Shown here one piece after another: positions 8,578 to 17,749 of a DNA stretch of 64,000 nucleotides. The position numbers were made by a program, and so were the translations under genes. Below the pieces are notes generated by a model. It made no database searches and was not told the DNA's origin. It saw only the letters and a list, made by a program, of their open reading frames with translations. Each line of letters opens with the position of its first letter. Position 1 is the stretch's first letter. The stretch comes from Sphingobium fuliginis (GTDB taxonomy: Bacteria > Pseudomonadota > Alphaproteobacteria > Sphingomonadales > Sphingomonadaceae): NCBI RefSeq assembly GCF_004152845.1, contig NZ_SEON01000002.1, forward strand, positions 372,001-436,000, given 5' to 3'.

Positions 8578-9853
8578 CGCTGACGCGCTCTATGTCGGCG
8601 CCGACGGCGGAGAGCTTCTCCTCCAGCCGCTCATAGCCGCGGTCGAGATGATAGACGCGGTTGACCTGGGTCTCGCCTTCAGCGGCGAGGCCCGCGAGGA
8701 TGAGGCTCATCGAGGCGCGCAGATCGGTCGCCATGACAGGCGCGCCGACCAGCCGATCAACGCCGCGCACCACCGCGGTGCGGCCATTGACGCCGATGTC
8801 TGCCCCCATGCGTGCCAGCTCCGGCACGTGCATGTAGCGATTCTCGAAGATCGTCTCGGTCAGCACCGACGCGCCGTCGGCCAGCGTCAGCATCGCCATG
8901 AACTGCGCCTGCATGTCGGTCGGGAACGCCGGGAAGGGCGCGGTCGAGATGGTAAGCGGGCGAAGCCGGCCGTCCGCCGACACCCTGATACCGTCCTTCA
9001 GTTCCTCGACATGAACCCCGGCGTCGCGCAGCGCGGCGAGGATGGCGTGCATGTCTTCGGCGCTGGCTCCGGCAAGTTCCAGCGAGCCGCCGGTGATCGC
9101 CGCGGCGCAGGCATAGCTGCCCGCCTCGATCCGGTCGGGCATCACGCTGTAGGTGGCGCCGTGCAGGCGGGGCTTGCCGTGAATGGTCAGCTTGTCGGTG
9201 CCCACGCCTTCAATGTCGGCGCCCATGGCGATCAGCAGGTTGCAGAGGTCGACGATCTCCGGCTCTCGCGCCGCATTTTCCAGGATGCAGACGCCCTTGG
9301 CCAGCACGGCGGCCATCAGCGCGTTCTCCGTCGCGCCGACGGACACCACGGGGAAGGTGTAGATGCCGCCGGGCAGGCCGCCGTCGGGCGAACTGGCGCG
9401 AACATAGCCCGCATTGATCTCTATGATCGCGCCGAAGGCCTCCAGCGCCTTCAGGTGCAGGTCGATCGGCCGGTTGCCGATGGCGCAACCGCCGGGCAGC
9501 GACACCCGCGCCTCGCCCGCGCGGGCGAGCAGCGGGCCGAGCACCAGGATCGATGCCCGCATCTTGCGCACGATGTCATAGGGCGCCTCGGTCGAGGTGA
9601 CGCGGCCAGCGCGCAGGGTCATGACGCGGCCGAAATCCTCCGGCCGGGCGCCCTCGATCATGGTCGACACGCCGAGCTGGTTCAACAGATGGCCAAAGCT
9701 GTCGACATCCGCCAGCCGCGGCAGGTTGCGCAGCGTCACCGGCTCGTCGGTCAGCAGCGCGCAGGGCAACAGCGTGAGCGCGGCGTTCTTCGCGCCGGAA
9801 ATGGGAAGGCGGCCGTTCAGCGCTTTGCCGCCGCGGATATGAATGCGGTCCAT
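8570..9853 (-). CDS. murA: UDP-N-acetylglucosamine 1-carboxyvinyltransferase
   Basis: A 427-residue EPSP-synthase-fold enzyme, full length for Mur[10 protein letters not shown] holds the conserved lysine and asparagine. [13 protein letters not shown] holds the cysteine that binds phosphoenolpyruvate and fosfomycin. It catalyses the first committed step of peptidoglycan synthesis in the cytoplasm. It is the upstream gene of a two-gene unit with the HWE kinase, which it overlaps by 8 bases. Confidence 0.97.
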   Translation of the reverse strand: MDRIHIRGGKALNGRLPISGAKNAALTLLPCALLTDEPVTLRNLPRLADVDSFGHLLNQLGVSTMIEGARPEDFGRVMTLRAGRVTSTEAPYDIVRKMRASILVLGPLLARAGEARVSLPGGCAIGNRPIDLHLKALEAFGAIIEINAGYVRASSPDGGLPGGIYTFPVVSVGATENALMAAVLAKGVCILENAAREPEIVDLCNLLIAMGADIEGVGTDKLTIHGKPRLHGATYSVMPDRIEAGSYACAAAITGGSLELAGASAEDMHAILAALRDAGVHVEELKDGIRVSADGRLRPLTISTAPFPAFPTDMQAQFMAMLTLADGASVLTETIFENRYMHVPELARMGADIGVNGRTAVVRGVDRLVGAPVMATDLRASMSLILAGLAAEGETQVNRVYHLDRGYERLEEKLSAVGADIERVSDG

Positions 9854-10061
9854 CGGCTGGGTTCTTAACGTTAATTACGGTTTCCGCAAGGCAGTCGGCA
9901 CGACGGTTCCATCGCGGGCTTCTTTCTGCGCCGCCATGAAACATTTGTGCGTTCGCCCGCTCATTATTGATCGAGTTTAGTGCAGTTTGCGGAAATGCAG
10001 CCAAAAGACGCGTGGGGCGTTTTGCCATCGTAACGACAATGTAAGCAAAAAGGTGTTTTTG

Positions 10062-10796
10062 GTGGCAACAAGTTGTTTCGCGGACAGGTTGGCGAAGCAT
10101 GTGCCCCTGTCCGATGCGGAGAAGAAGGCGCTTACAAGGCTGGAGGAAAATCCCCGCAAGGTGAAGCGCGGCGCGATGATCCAGCGCGTCAACGAAACGG
10201 TGACGGAACTGTTTGTCCTGCGCGAAGGACGGGTAATGAGCTTCGTGATCCTGCCCGATGGAAGCCGGCAGATCCTACGGGTCTATTTCCCGGGCGATTT
10301 CATCGGATCGGCCAGCACAATCTATAACCGCGCGCCGGAATCGCTGGTGGCGCTGTCGGATTCGATCATCTGTCCGTTCGACAAGCATGCTCTGCGCCGG
10401 CTGCTGGAGGAATATCCCCGCGTCGCCGCGTTGCTGTTCCTGCTTTCCAATGCGGAGCGGGTCGCGCTGACCGACCGGCTCGCTTCATTGGGACGCACCT
10501 CGGCCAAGGCGCGCGTGGCTTCCTTCCTGCTGGACATTTTCGATCGCCTTCGGGTGACGGACGACGGCATCACCGACAGCTTCGACCTGAAACTGACGCA
10601 GGAGGAGATCGGGGATGCCATCGGCCTCACCTCCGTCCATGTGAACCGGATGATCCGGCAGATGGAGCAGGAAGGGCTGATCAGCCGGGCCAATGGGCGG
10701 ATCACCCTGCGCGACATGGCGCGGCTGGAAGAGATCGGCCATTATACCAACCGGCACAAGGATATGGACCTGGACTGGCTTCCGGGCATGGAATGA
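10062..10796 (+). CDS. Crp/Fnr-family transcriptional regulator
   Basis: A 244-residue regulator. The N-terminal cyclic-nucleotide-like barrel covers about residues 25-150, and a winged helix follows with recognition segment TQEEIGDAIGLTSVHVNRMI. The N-terminal cysteine cluster of oxygen-sensing FNR is absent, so it is not an Fe-S sensor; the ligand is unknown. GTG 10062 is chosen because AAGG lies 8 bases upstream; GTG 10053 is an alternative. It diverges from murA across about 200 bases that should contain both promoters. Confidence 0.88.
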   Translation: MATSCFADRLAKHVPLSDAEKKALTRLEENPRKVKRGAMIQRVNETVTELFVLREGRVMSFVILPDGSRQILRVYFPGDFIGSASTIYNRAPESLVALSDSIICPFDKHALRRLLEEYPRVAALLFLLSNAERVALTDRLASLGRTSAKARVASFLLDIFDRLRVTDDGITDSFDLKLTQEEIGDAIGLTSVHVNRMIRQMEQEGLISRANGRITLRDMARLEEIGHYTNRHKDMDLDWLPGME

Positions 10797-10811
10797 GAAT
10801 GAACGCGACAT

Positions 10812-10831
10812 GTTCCTGCGCAGGCAGGAAC
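10812..10831. repeat. Short dispersed hairpin (CCTGCGCAGG type)
   Basis: GTTCCTG and CAGGAAC form a 7-bp stem around CGCAGG and are followed by CCCGG. A closely similar stretch lies within the 3' end of rnpA near 53021-53040, and looser relatives lie at 42619-42660 and 52228-52290. Confidence 0.6.
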
Positions 10832-10899
10832 CCGGTTCGAACCGTCGGGCCGGGCCCTTCCTTCGCAGGGGCGCGCCGCTCAGCCTTGCCGGTTTGTCG

Positions 10900-11466
10900 T
10901 CAAGCCAGCAATTCCACATCCCAATAAAGCCAGTCGTGCCAGCTTTCGTGCAGATAGTTGGGCGGAAAGGCCCTGCCATGTTCCTGCAACTGCCAGCTCG
11001 TCGGGCGGATCGGCGTCACATGCAATTGCATATGCGCCTCCTTCGGCGTGCGGCCGCCCTTCTTGAGATTGCAGGGCGAGCAGGCCGTTGCGACATTTTC
11101 CCAGGTCGTCCGCCCGCCCGCCCGGCGCGGAATGACGTGGTCGAAGGTCAGGTCGTTCGGGGAACCGCAATATTGGCAGGCGAACTTGTCGCGCAGGAAC
11201 AGGTTGAACCGGGTGAAGGCGGGATGTTCCGACGGCTTCACATATTGCTTCAGCGCGATCACCGAAGGTATCTGCATCTGAACGCTGGGGCTGTGCACCT
11301 GCCGCTCATAGCTGGCGACGATGTCCACCCGATCCAAAAAAACCGCCTTGATGGCGGTTTGCCAGGGCCAGAGGCTCAGCGGATAATAGCTTAAAGGCGT
11401 GTAGTCCGCGTTCAGGACCAAAGCCGGACAGTTTTCCGGATGTCGTATCAGGTCGGGATGGTACAT
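10900..11466 (-). CDS. HNH endonuclease
   Basis: A 188-residue protein with a zinc-bound HNH fold: CQYCGS, then LTFDHVIPRRAGG with the catalytic histidine, then WENVATACSPCNLKKGG with the asparagine and second cysteine pair. This stand-alone type is widespread in alphaproteobacteria, and its cellular role is not established. No methyltransferase or phage gene is nearby, so restriction or packaging functions are unsupported. It converges on the Crp/Fnr gene and diverges from gluQRS. Confidence 0.92.
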   Translation of the reverse strand: MYHPDLIRHPENCPALVLNADYTPLSYYPLSLWPWQTAIKAVFLDRVDIVASYERQVHSPSVQMQIPSVIALKQYVKPSEHPAFTRFNLFLRDKFACQYCGSPNDLTFDHVIPRRAGGRTTWENVATACSPCNLKKGGRTPKEAHMQLHVTPIRPTSWQLQEHGRAFPPNYLHESWHDWLYWDVELLA

Positions 11467-11563
11467 ATATTACCCTTCAACCCCCTTTCGCCACCGTCCT
11501 GATCGATCAGAAACGTGACGCCAGCATGACAGCATTAACACCCCTATCCCGTCAAGGGCCTGT

Positions 11564-12466
11564 ATGACTCAATCGGCGCAGCCACAGCATATGGTGACTC
11601 GCTTCGCCCCGAGCCCCACGGGTAGGTTGCATGTCGGACACGCCTGGTCGGCGCTGCTGGCCATGGACCTGGTCCGGACGCGCGGCGGATACTTCCTCCT
11701 GCGGATCGAGGATATAGACGGCACCCGCAGCCGGCCGGAGCATGTCGCCGGCATAATCGAGGACCTGCGCTGGCTGGGCGTCGCCTGGGATGGGGACATC
11801 GTCTTCCAGTCGGCGCGGCTGGACCGGTATCAGGCGGCGCTGGAACGGCTGGAGGCCATGGGGCTGCTCTATCCCTGCTTCTGCACCCGCGCCGACATCG
11901 CCGCCAGCGCGACTGCGCCGCACGGGCCGGAGGGGCCCGTCTATCCCGGCACATGCCGCGGGCTGGATGATGCGGAACGGGCAAGGCGGATCGCATTGGG
12001 CGAGCCGCATGCCTGGCGGATCGACATGGCGCGGGCTGCCGCACGGGCAGGCCCGCTGCATTGGCGCGCCCTGCCCTTTCCGCCCGGGGAAGAAGCGGCG
12101 TCCTGCATCAGCGCCGAGCCGCTTGCCGCCGGGGATGTGGTGCTGGCGCGCAAGGATGCTCCCGCCAGCTATCATCTGTCCTGCACGCTGGACGATGCGG
12201 CGATGGGCGTGACCCATGTGCTGCGCGGCGACGATCTGCGCAGCGCGACCGACATCCACCGGCTGATCCAGACGCTGCTCGACCTTCCGTCCCCCATCTA
12301 TGTCCACCATCCCCTGCTGGTCGGGCCGGACGGCCGGCGGCTCGCCAAGCGCGACGGGTCGATCGCCCTCGCCGATCTGCGCGCGGGGGGCATGGACCCA
12401 CGGCGACTGGCCGACGATCTGCGCCATGCACGCTTTCCGATTGGCATTTCCCTGGCCAGCGCCTAG
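11564..12466 (+). CDS. gluQRS: Glutamyl-Q tRNA(Asp) synthetase
   Basis: A 300-residue GluRS paralogue without the anticodon-binding half. RFAPSPTGRLHVGHA contains the HIGH-type motif and LAKRDGS the KMSKS-type motif. The zinc ligands are in CFCTRAD and, later, YPGTCRG. It attaches glutamate to the queuosine base of tRNA(Asp). Length and lack of the C-terminal domain separate it from GltX. It heads a rightward group with the HIG1-like gene and the adenosyltransferase. Confidence 0.94.
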   Translation: MTQSAQPQHMVTRFAPSPTGRLHVGHAWSALLAMDLVRTRGGYFLLRIEDIDGTRSRPEHVAGIIEDLRWLGVAWDGDIVFQSARLDRYQAALERLEAMGLLYPCFCTRADIAASATAPHGPEGPVYPGTCRGLDDAERARRIALGEPHAWRIDMARAAARAGPLHWRALPFPPGEEAASCISAEPLAAGDVVLARKDAPASYHLSCTLDDAAMGVTHVLRGDDLRSATDIHRLIQTLLDLPSPIYVHHPLLVGPDGRRLAKRDGSIALADLRAGGMDPRRLADDLRHARFPIGISLASA

Positions 12467-12475
12467 ATTCAAGGC

Positions 12476-12709
12476 ATGAACACGCTGCTCGTCATCGCCC
12501 TGATCCTGGCCATGGGCGCCACCCTGTTCGCATTGATCCGGGGGATCGTCGCCTTTCTTCAGGCGACCAAGGAACAGTTGAACTCGCCCGAGGGGGGGCC
12601 GAGCCCATCCAGCCTCAAGCAGAACAGGATGATGATGAACCGCATCCTGTTCCAGGCAGTGGCGGTGATCATCGTGGCGCTGTTGCTGCTGATGAAGGGC
12701 AACGGCTGA
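12476..12709 (+). CDS. HIG1-domain-like two-helix membrane protein
   Basis: A 77-residue protein with two hydrophobic helices (residues about 3-28 and 56-73) joined by a polar loop with NRMMMNRILFQ, which resembles the HIG1 hypoxia-induced domain. Bacterial members are often linked to cytochrome oxidase or are of unknown role. It begins 10 bases after gluQRS and ends 14 bases before the adenosyltransferase. Confidence 0.78.
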   Translation: MNTLLVIALILAMGATLFALIRGIVAFLQATKEQLNSPEGGPSPSSLKQNRMMMNRILFQAVAVIIVALLLLMKGNG

Positions 12710-12723
12710 GGGTCCCGCCCGGC

Positions 12724-13293
12724 ATGGTGAAGCTGAACAAGATCTACACCCGTACCGGGGACGCGGGGACGACAGGCCTGGTCGACGGGTCGCGCCTGCC
12801 CAAACATGCCCCGCGCATGCAGGCGGTGGGCGATGTCGATGAAGCGAACAGCGCCATCGGGCTTGCCATCGTCGCCATGAACGACAGGCCGGAGGCGGGC
12901 TGGCTGACCGCGATCCAGAACGACCTGTTCGATCTGGGCGCAGACCTCGCCACGCCCTTGCCGGAGGGAGAGGACGCTCCCTGGGCGCTGCGGATCGTCG
13001 CCTCCCAGGTCGAGCGGCTGGAGCGGCAGATCGACGCGATGAACGCCGATCTGGCGCCACTGGACAGCTTCGTCCTGCCAGGCGGGTCGCCTGCTGCCGC
13101 CGCCGTCCATCTGGCCCGCGCCGTCACGCGCCGCGCCGAACGCTCCGCCACGGCCGCGGCAGCCGACGTTGCGCTCAATGCGCAGGCACTGGCCTATCTC
13201 AACCGCCTGTCCGACCTGCTTTTCGTGCTGGCCCGGCGCCTCAACGGCAATGGAGCGGACGATGTGAAATGGGTGCCGGGCGCCTCCCGTTAA
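12724..13293 (+). CDS. Cob(I)alamin adenosyltransferase, PduO type
   Basis: A 189-residue four-helix enzyme that transfers the adenosyl group of ATP to cob(I)alamin. The ATP-binding N-terminus KIYTRTGDAGTTGLVDG, the arginine motif in AVTRRAERS, and the C-terminal NRLSDLLFVLAR are all present. The start ATG 12724 lies 15 bases after the HIG1-like gene stop. No other cobalamin gene is in the window, so it most likely serves a distant B12-dependent enzyme. Confidence 0.94.
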   Translation: MVKLNKIYTRTGDAGTTGLVDGSRLPKHAPRMQAVGDVDEANSAIGLAIVAMNDRPEAGWLTAIQNDLFDLGADLATPLPEGEDAPWALRIVASQVERLERQIDAMNADLAPLDSFVLPGGSPAAAAVHLARAVTRRAERSATAAAADVALNAQALAYLNRLSDLLFVLARRLNGNGADDVKWVPGASR

Positions 13294-13410
13294 CCGTTCG
13301 ACTCATGCACGGCACGGTTCGTCCACGCGCCGGGCGTTAACCCTCTTCCTTCATCCCGCCTTTACACGCCGTCCCAATTTTGGCCCCCATTGCAATGACA
13401 GGGCCCCGGG

Positions 13411-14286
13411 ATGCAATTCTACCTCGCGACCTCCTTCATCTTTCCCCGCTCCCTGCGGTTTCGCCTCTTCACCCTCTGCTTCGTGACCACCCACCTGCCG
13501 CTGCTCGGCTATATCGTCTGGGGCGTGACAACAGGACGTATCGCCTGGGCGGAGTTCATAGTCCTGACTTTGGCGACCATGGCGGGCGCGGCCGGGGCGC
13601 TGACGGGCATCGGCGCCCTGCTGGACCCGATCCATGCGCTGGCGGATGCGCTGAACCCGGTGGGGCAGCCCGGCCGGAAAAGCGGTGGGGCGACCTTGCC
13701 GGAAGTGGGGGACATTATTTCCAGGCTCTTCCACGGCGTGCGCGGAGCCGCCGCCGCTACGCGGGAACAGATCGACGAACTGAACATCGCCGCCAATGAG
13801 GACGCGCTGACCGGCATCGCCAATCGGCGCGGGTTCCTGGCGCAACTCGACGCGCTCCCGCTCGCCAAGCGCAGGGGCTGCATCGCGATCATCGATCTCG
13901 ACCATTTCAAGCAGGTCAACGATATGCTCGGCCATGACGCGGGCGATCGCGTCCTGGCCGATTTCGCCACGCGCCTGTCGTCCCAGACCCGCCGCATCGA
14001 CATCATCGCCCGTTGGGGTGGCGAGGAGTTCGCGATCTTCTATCAGGACGCGATGGAGGATGAGGCGAGCTGGTCGCTGGCCCGCATTGCGGAACGGATG
14101 CGGCGGGAGCCCGTGGGCACGGCGAACGAGCAGCCGATCACCTTCTCCGCCGGGCTATGCGCATGGCGCGGCGGGCCGGTGATGGCCGCCATCGGCAAGG
14201 CCGACGAGGCGCTCTACCGTGCAAAGAAGTCAGGCCGTGACCAGATCCAGCGGGCGGAGAGGCCATCCGCACCCGCTTATGGTTAG
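13411..14286 (+). CDS. Membrane-anchored GGDEF diguanylate cyclase
   Basis: A 291-residue protein. Two hydrophobic segments lie within residues 10-75, followed by a short helical linker and a GGDEF domain from about residue 125. The active site reads RWGGEEF, a functional variant, and DALTGIANRRGF and DLDHFKQVND are the other conserved segments. It should make cyclic di-GMP from two GTP. No clear RxxD product-inhibition site is seen just before the active loop. It converges on infC. Confidence 0.93.
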   Translation: MQFYLATSFIFPRSLRFRLFTLCFVTTHLPLLGYIVWGVTTGRIAWAEFIVLTLATMAGAAGALTGIGALLDPIHALADALNPVGQPGRKSGGATLPEVGDIISRLFHGVRGAAAATREQIDELNIAANEDALTGIANRRGFLAQLDALPLAKRRGCIAIIDLDHFKQVNDMLGHDAGDRVLADFATRLSSQTRRIDIIARWGGEEFAIFYQDAMEDEASWSLARIAERMRREPVGTANEQPITFSAGLCAWRGGPVMAAIGKADEALYRAKKSGRDQIQRAERPSAPAYG

Positions 14287-14358
14287 GTGCCCACAGACAG
14301 TTCGGGCGGAGCCTGCTTCCAGACCCCGCCCGACTAATGTCACCGAAGAATGGCGACC

Positions 14359-14904
14359 TTATTTCGGCGCCAGCACCATCAGCATCTGGCGGCCTTCCAT
14401 ACGCGGATAGGCTTCGACCTTCGCGATCTCGCCCACATTCTCCGCCACGCGCTGGAGCAGTTGCATGCCAAGCTGCTGGTGCGACAATTCACGGCCACGG
14501 AACCGCAGGGTGATCTTCACCTTGTCGCCTTCACCGATAAAGTCGTGGACCTTCTTCATCTTCGTATCATAATCATGATCGTCGATGTTCGGACGCATCT
14601 TGATCTCCTTGATCTCCTGCGTCCTCTGGGTCTTGCGGGCGAGGTTCGCCTTCTTCTGCGCCTCGTACTTGTACTTGCCGATGTCCAGGAACTTGCACAC
14701 CGGCGGATCGGCGTTGGGCGACACCTCGACCAGGTCCAGCCCGATCTCATAGGCGCGCTCGATCGCTTCCTGCGTATACATCACGCCCAGATTTTCGCCT
14801 TCGTCATCGATCACGCGCACCTTGGGCACGTTGATGAACTCGTTGTAACGGGGACCGGACTTCGGCGGCGGCGCCATGGGACGGCGCATCATCGGGGGAC
14901 GTAT
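14359..14904 (-). CDS. infC: Translation initiation factor IF-3, probable AUA start
   Basis: IF-3 with both domains: the N-domain has [12 protein letters not shown] and the C-domain [12 protein letters not shown]. It binds the 30S subunit and checks initiator tRNA. ATG 14892 would give 177 residues but sits 20 bases from the only good Shine-Dalgarno. An in-frame ATA at 14904-14902 is 8 bases from AGGAG (14917-14913). Rare AUU/AUC/AUA starts are known for infC and allow IF-3 to repress itself, so I place the start at 14904 (181 residues). It lies downstream of thrS; rpmI and rplT do not follow. Confidence 0.93.
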   Translation of the reverse strand: MRPPMMRRPMAPPPKSGPRYNEFINVPKVRVIDDEGENLGVMYTQEAIERAYEIGLDLVEVSPNADPPVCKFLDIGKYKYEAQKKANLARKTQRTQEIKEIKMRPNIDDHDYDTKMKKVHDFIGEGDKVKITLRFRGRELSHQQLGMQLLQRVAENVGEIAKVEAYPRMEGRQMLMVLAPK

Positions 14905-14912
14905 AGTGGCTT

Positions 14913-14917
14913 CTCCT
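14913..14917 (-). promoter_or_regulatory. Shine-Dalgarno of infC that fixes the AUA start
   Basis: AGGAG on the minus strand lies 8 bases before ATA and 20 or more before the first ATG codons. This spacing is the reason for choosing the non-AUG start. Confidence 0.65.
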
Positions 14918-15019
14918 ATGGTAGTTGATAGATCGACTCTGGCGGCCCTTTAGCGCAAAGCCGAAAGGGGCGGCAAGCCCGCAATCGCGGATTTGCCGGC
15001 CCCATGTGGCATTGCTGCC

Positions 15020-17017
15020 TCACTGCATATCGGGTGCCTTCGCCTCCTTTACAAGACGGGCGATGATGTCGTCGACAGAAAGGACGCTCTGCCCCTCCTT
15101 GCCCAGCTCGCGCAGCGCCACCGTGCCCTCGTCCGCCTCCCGGCGGCCGACGACCAGCAGATTCGGCACTTTTGCAAGGCTGTGCTCGCGCACCTTATAG
15201 TTGATCTTCTCGTTGCGGACGTCGGTTTCCGCCCTGATGCCAGCCGCCCGGAGCTTCTTCACCACCTGGCCTGCATAGCCGTCCGCATCGGACACGATGG
15301 TCGCCACCACCGCCTGCACCGGCGCCAGCCAGAGCGGGAAACGGCCCGCATAATGTTCGATGAGGATGCCTATGAACCGCTCATAGGAACCGAAGATCGC
15401 GCGGTGGAGCATCACCGGCCGGTGCCGCTCGCCATCTTCGCCAATATAGGAGGCGTCGAGTCGCTCCGGCAATACCCGGTCCGACTGGATCGTCCCCACC
15501 TGCCAGGTCCGCCCGATCGCGTCGGTCAGATGCCATTCCAGCTTGGGCGCATAGAAGGCGCCTTCGCCCGGCAGTTCCTCCCAGCCATATTCGGGCGTGT
15601 TGAGCCCCGCCGCCGCCACCGCGTCGCGCAGTTCATTTTCCGCCTGATCCCACATCTCGTCGCTGCCGAAGCGCTTTTCGGGGCGCAGGGCAAGCTTGAT
15701 CGAATAGGTGAAGCCGAAATCCCTGTAGATCCGATCCGCCAGCGCACAGAAGGCGCGCACTTCCTCCACGATCTGGTCCTCGCGGCAGAAGATATGCGCG
15801 TCGTCCTGCGTGAACTGGCGCACACGCATCAGCCCGTGCAGCGCCCCATGCGGTTCGTTGCGATGGCAGCAGCCATTCTCGTAGAAGCGCAGCGGCAGGT
15901 CGCGATAGCTCTTGATCCCCTGACGGAAGATCAGGACATGCGCCGGGCAGTTCATCGGCTTCAAAGCCATCCAGTCGGCATCGTCCGACACCAGCGGCCC
16001 TTCATCCTCGACATTCGGCACTTCGTCGGGGATGACGAACATATTCTCGCGATATTTGCCCCAATGGCCGGACGCTTCCCACTGGCGCGCGTCCATCACC
16101 TGCGGCGTCTTGACCTCACGATAGCCCGCATCGTCGATGGCGCGGCGCATATAGGCTTCCAGAGCCCGCCAGATGATATAGCCCTTGGGGTGCCAGAAGA
16201 CCGATCCATGCGCCTCCTGCTGGAGGTGGAACAGGTCCATCTCCGCGCCCAGCTTGCGATGGTCGCGCTTGGCCGCTTCTTCCAGCCGCGTCAGATGCGC
16301 ATCGAGCTGCTTCCTGTTGAGCCAACCGGTGCCATAGACGCGGCTCAGCATCGCATTCTTCTGATCGCCGCGCCAATAGGCGCCCGACACGCGGGTCAGC
16401 TTGAACGCCGCCGGATCGAGTTTGCCTGTCGAGGCCAGATGCGGCCCCCGGCACATGTCGAGCCAGTCGCCCCCCGACCAATAGACGGTCAGTTCCTCGC
16501 CCTCGGGAAGCTCAGCGGCCCATTCGGCCTTGAACGTCTCGCCCTCTGCCCGCCAGCGCGCGATCAGGTCCTCGCGCTTCCACACCTCGCGGCGCAGCGG
16601 CTTGTCGGCGGCGATGATCTCCCGCATCTTCGCCTCGATGGCGGGCAGGTCTTCCTCCGTGAAAGGCCGCGGCTTTCCTTCGATGACGGGGGGCGCGAAG
16701 TCATAATAGAAGCCATCGTCCGTCGCCGGGCCGAAGGTGATCTGCGTCCCCGGAAACAGCGCCTGCACCGCTTCGGCCAGCACATGGGCGAAGTCGTGCC
16801 GGGCCAGTTCCAGCGCATCGGCCTCATCCTTCGACGTCACCAGCGCCAGTTGCGCATCGGCCTCCAGCGGGCGCATGATGTCGCGCAGTTCGCCATCGAC
16901 CCGCGCGGCGATGGCCGCCTTGGCCAGCCCCGGCCCGATCGCCGCCGCAATGTCCGCCGGGGTAGTGCCGGGCGCGACTTCACGCACGGAACCATCGGGC
17001 AGGGTTATCTTGAGCAT
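15020..17017 (-). CDS. thrS: Threonyl-tRNA synthetase
   Basis: A 665-residue class II synthetase, full length. The TGS domain begins [14 protein letters not shown], and the editing domain includes [11 protein letters not shown]. The zinc ligands of the catalytic core lie in [10 protein letters not shown] and later histidines, and [18 protein letters not shown] covers motif 2. It charges tRNA(Thr) and edits mischarged serine. ATG 17017 is chosen because the TGS domain begins there; the frame is open further upstream. infC follows 115 bases downstream, as in many bacteria. Confidence 0.97.
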   Translation of the reverse strand: MLKITLPDGSVREVAPGTTPADIAAAIGPGLAKAAIAARVDGELRDIMRPLEADAQLALVTSKDEADALELARHDFAHVLAEAVQALFPGTQITFGPATDDGFYYDFAPPVIEGKPRPFTEEDLPAIEAKMREIIAADKPLRREVWKREDLIARWRAEGETFKAEWAAELPEGEELTVYWSGGDWLDMCRGPHLASTGKLDPAAFKLTRVSGAYWRGDQKNAMLSRVYGTGWLNRKQLDAHLTRLEEAAKRDHRKLGAEMDLFHLQQEAHGSVFWHPKGYIIWRALEAYMRRAIDDAGYREVKTPQVMDARQWEASGHWGKYRENMFVIPDEVPNVEDEGPLVSDDADWMALKPMNCPAHVLIFRQGIKSYRDLPLRFYENGCCHRNEPHGALHGLMRVRQFTQDDAHIFCREDQIVEEVRAFCALADRIYRDFGFTYSIKLALRPEKRFGSDEMWDQAENELRDAVAAAGLNTPEYGWEELPGEGAFYAPKLEWHLTDAIGRTWQVGTIQSDRVLPERLDASYIGEDGERHRPVMLHRAIFGSYERFIGILIEHYAGRFPLWLAPVQAVVATIVSDADGYAGQVVKKLRAAGIRAETDVRNEKINYKVREHSLAKVPNLLVVGRREADEGTVALRELGKEGQSVLSVDDIIARLVKEAKAPDMQ

Positions 17018-17190
17018 GGCGGACACGGAGGGTCTTTCTGTTGAAATGGCAGGTTGCGCAGCCGAAAAAAGCCGCGCCTTCCCCATAAATGGGCCGCCCG
17101 CCCTGTCAATAGAAGCCCTCTTGCCAGCGCATCGCGATCAGCGCATGATGTATGTGTTGTTATATCATTATTTCAACAGGAGGGATGCAT

Positions 17191-17628
17191 ATGGCCTTGA
17201 GCTTCGCAAGACCCCGGCCGGGCGACGGGGAAACGCCGATGTCGGACATGAACACAACGCCGCTGATCGACGTGATGCTGGTGCTGCTGATCATGTTCAT
17301 CATCACGATCCCGATCCAGACGCACAGCGTCGGCGTCGACCTGCCGCAAACTCCCAAGGAACTGACGCCGCCGCCGGTCGACACGGTCAAGAACAGGGTC
17401 GGCATCGACGCCGACGGCACTATCCGCTGGAACGGCGGGGCCGTCGACCGGCTGACGCTCCGCCAATATCTCGCCGCCTCGCTGCGCCTGCCTGCCGAAC
17501 CGGAACTCCAGTTCCAGCCCGATGCCGGCGCGCGTTACGTGACCGTGGATGAGGTGCTGGCCGACATCCGCCGCTCAGGCGTGACGAAGCTCGGCTTCAT
17601 CGGCAATGAGCGCTACGCCAGCTTTTGA
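17191..17628 (+). CDS. exbD: ExbD/TolR-family biopolymer transport protein
   Basis: A 145-residue protein: a short cytoplasmic N-terminus, one transmembrane helix LIDVMLVLLIMFIITIPIQ with the conserved aspartate, and a periplasmic domain. ExbD works with ExbB and TonB to power outer-membrane transport. AGGAGGG lies 6 bases before ATG 17191, and another ATG at 17185 is too close to it. No exbB, tonB or tolQ is adjacent, so this is a lone member. Upstream, TGTTATATCA resembles part of a Zur-type site. Confidence 0.9.
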   Translation: MALSFARPRPGDGETPMSDMNTTPLIDVMLVLLIMFIITIPIQTHSVGVDLPQTPKELTPPPVDTVKNRVGIDADGTIRWNGGAVDRLTLRQYLAASLRLPAEPELQFQPDAGARYVTVDEVLADIRRSGVTKLGFIGNERYASF

Positions 17629-17749
17629 TCGGCCGTAAAAAATGACGATCCGCGTGATTTCAGGGGGATAGCATTCCATATGGCCATGAAACCCCTTGAC
17701 CAACGGTCCCCGGCATAGTCTTCTCCCACCGGGGACCAAGGGGGGCATC

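Noticed and set aside
9960..9985. Possible FNR box near the Crp/Fnr gene
   Set aside because: TTGATCGAGTTTA has only one good half-site, and the encoded regulator lacks an Fe-S cluster motif.
14993..17044. Long open frame on the plus strand across thrS
   Set aside because: It is the antisense of a clear ThrRS gene. Its protein is rich in Arg, His and Pro with no domain, as expected of a shadow frame in GC-rich DNA.
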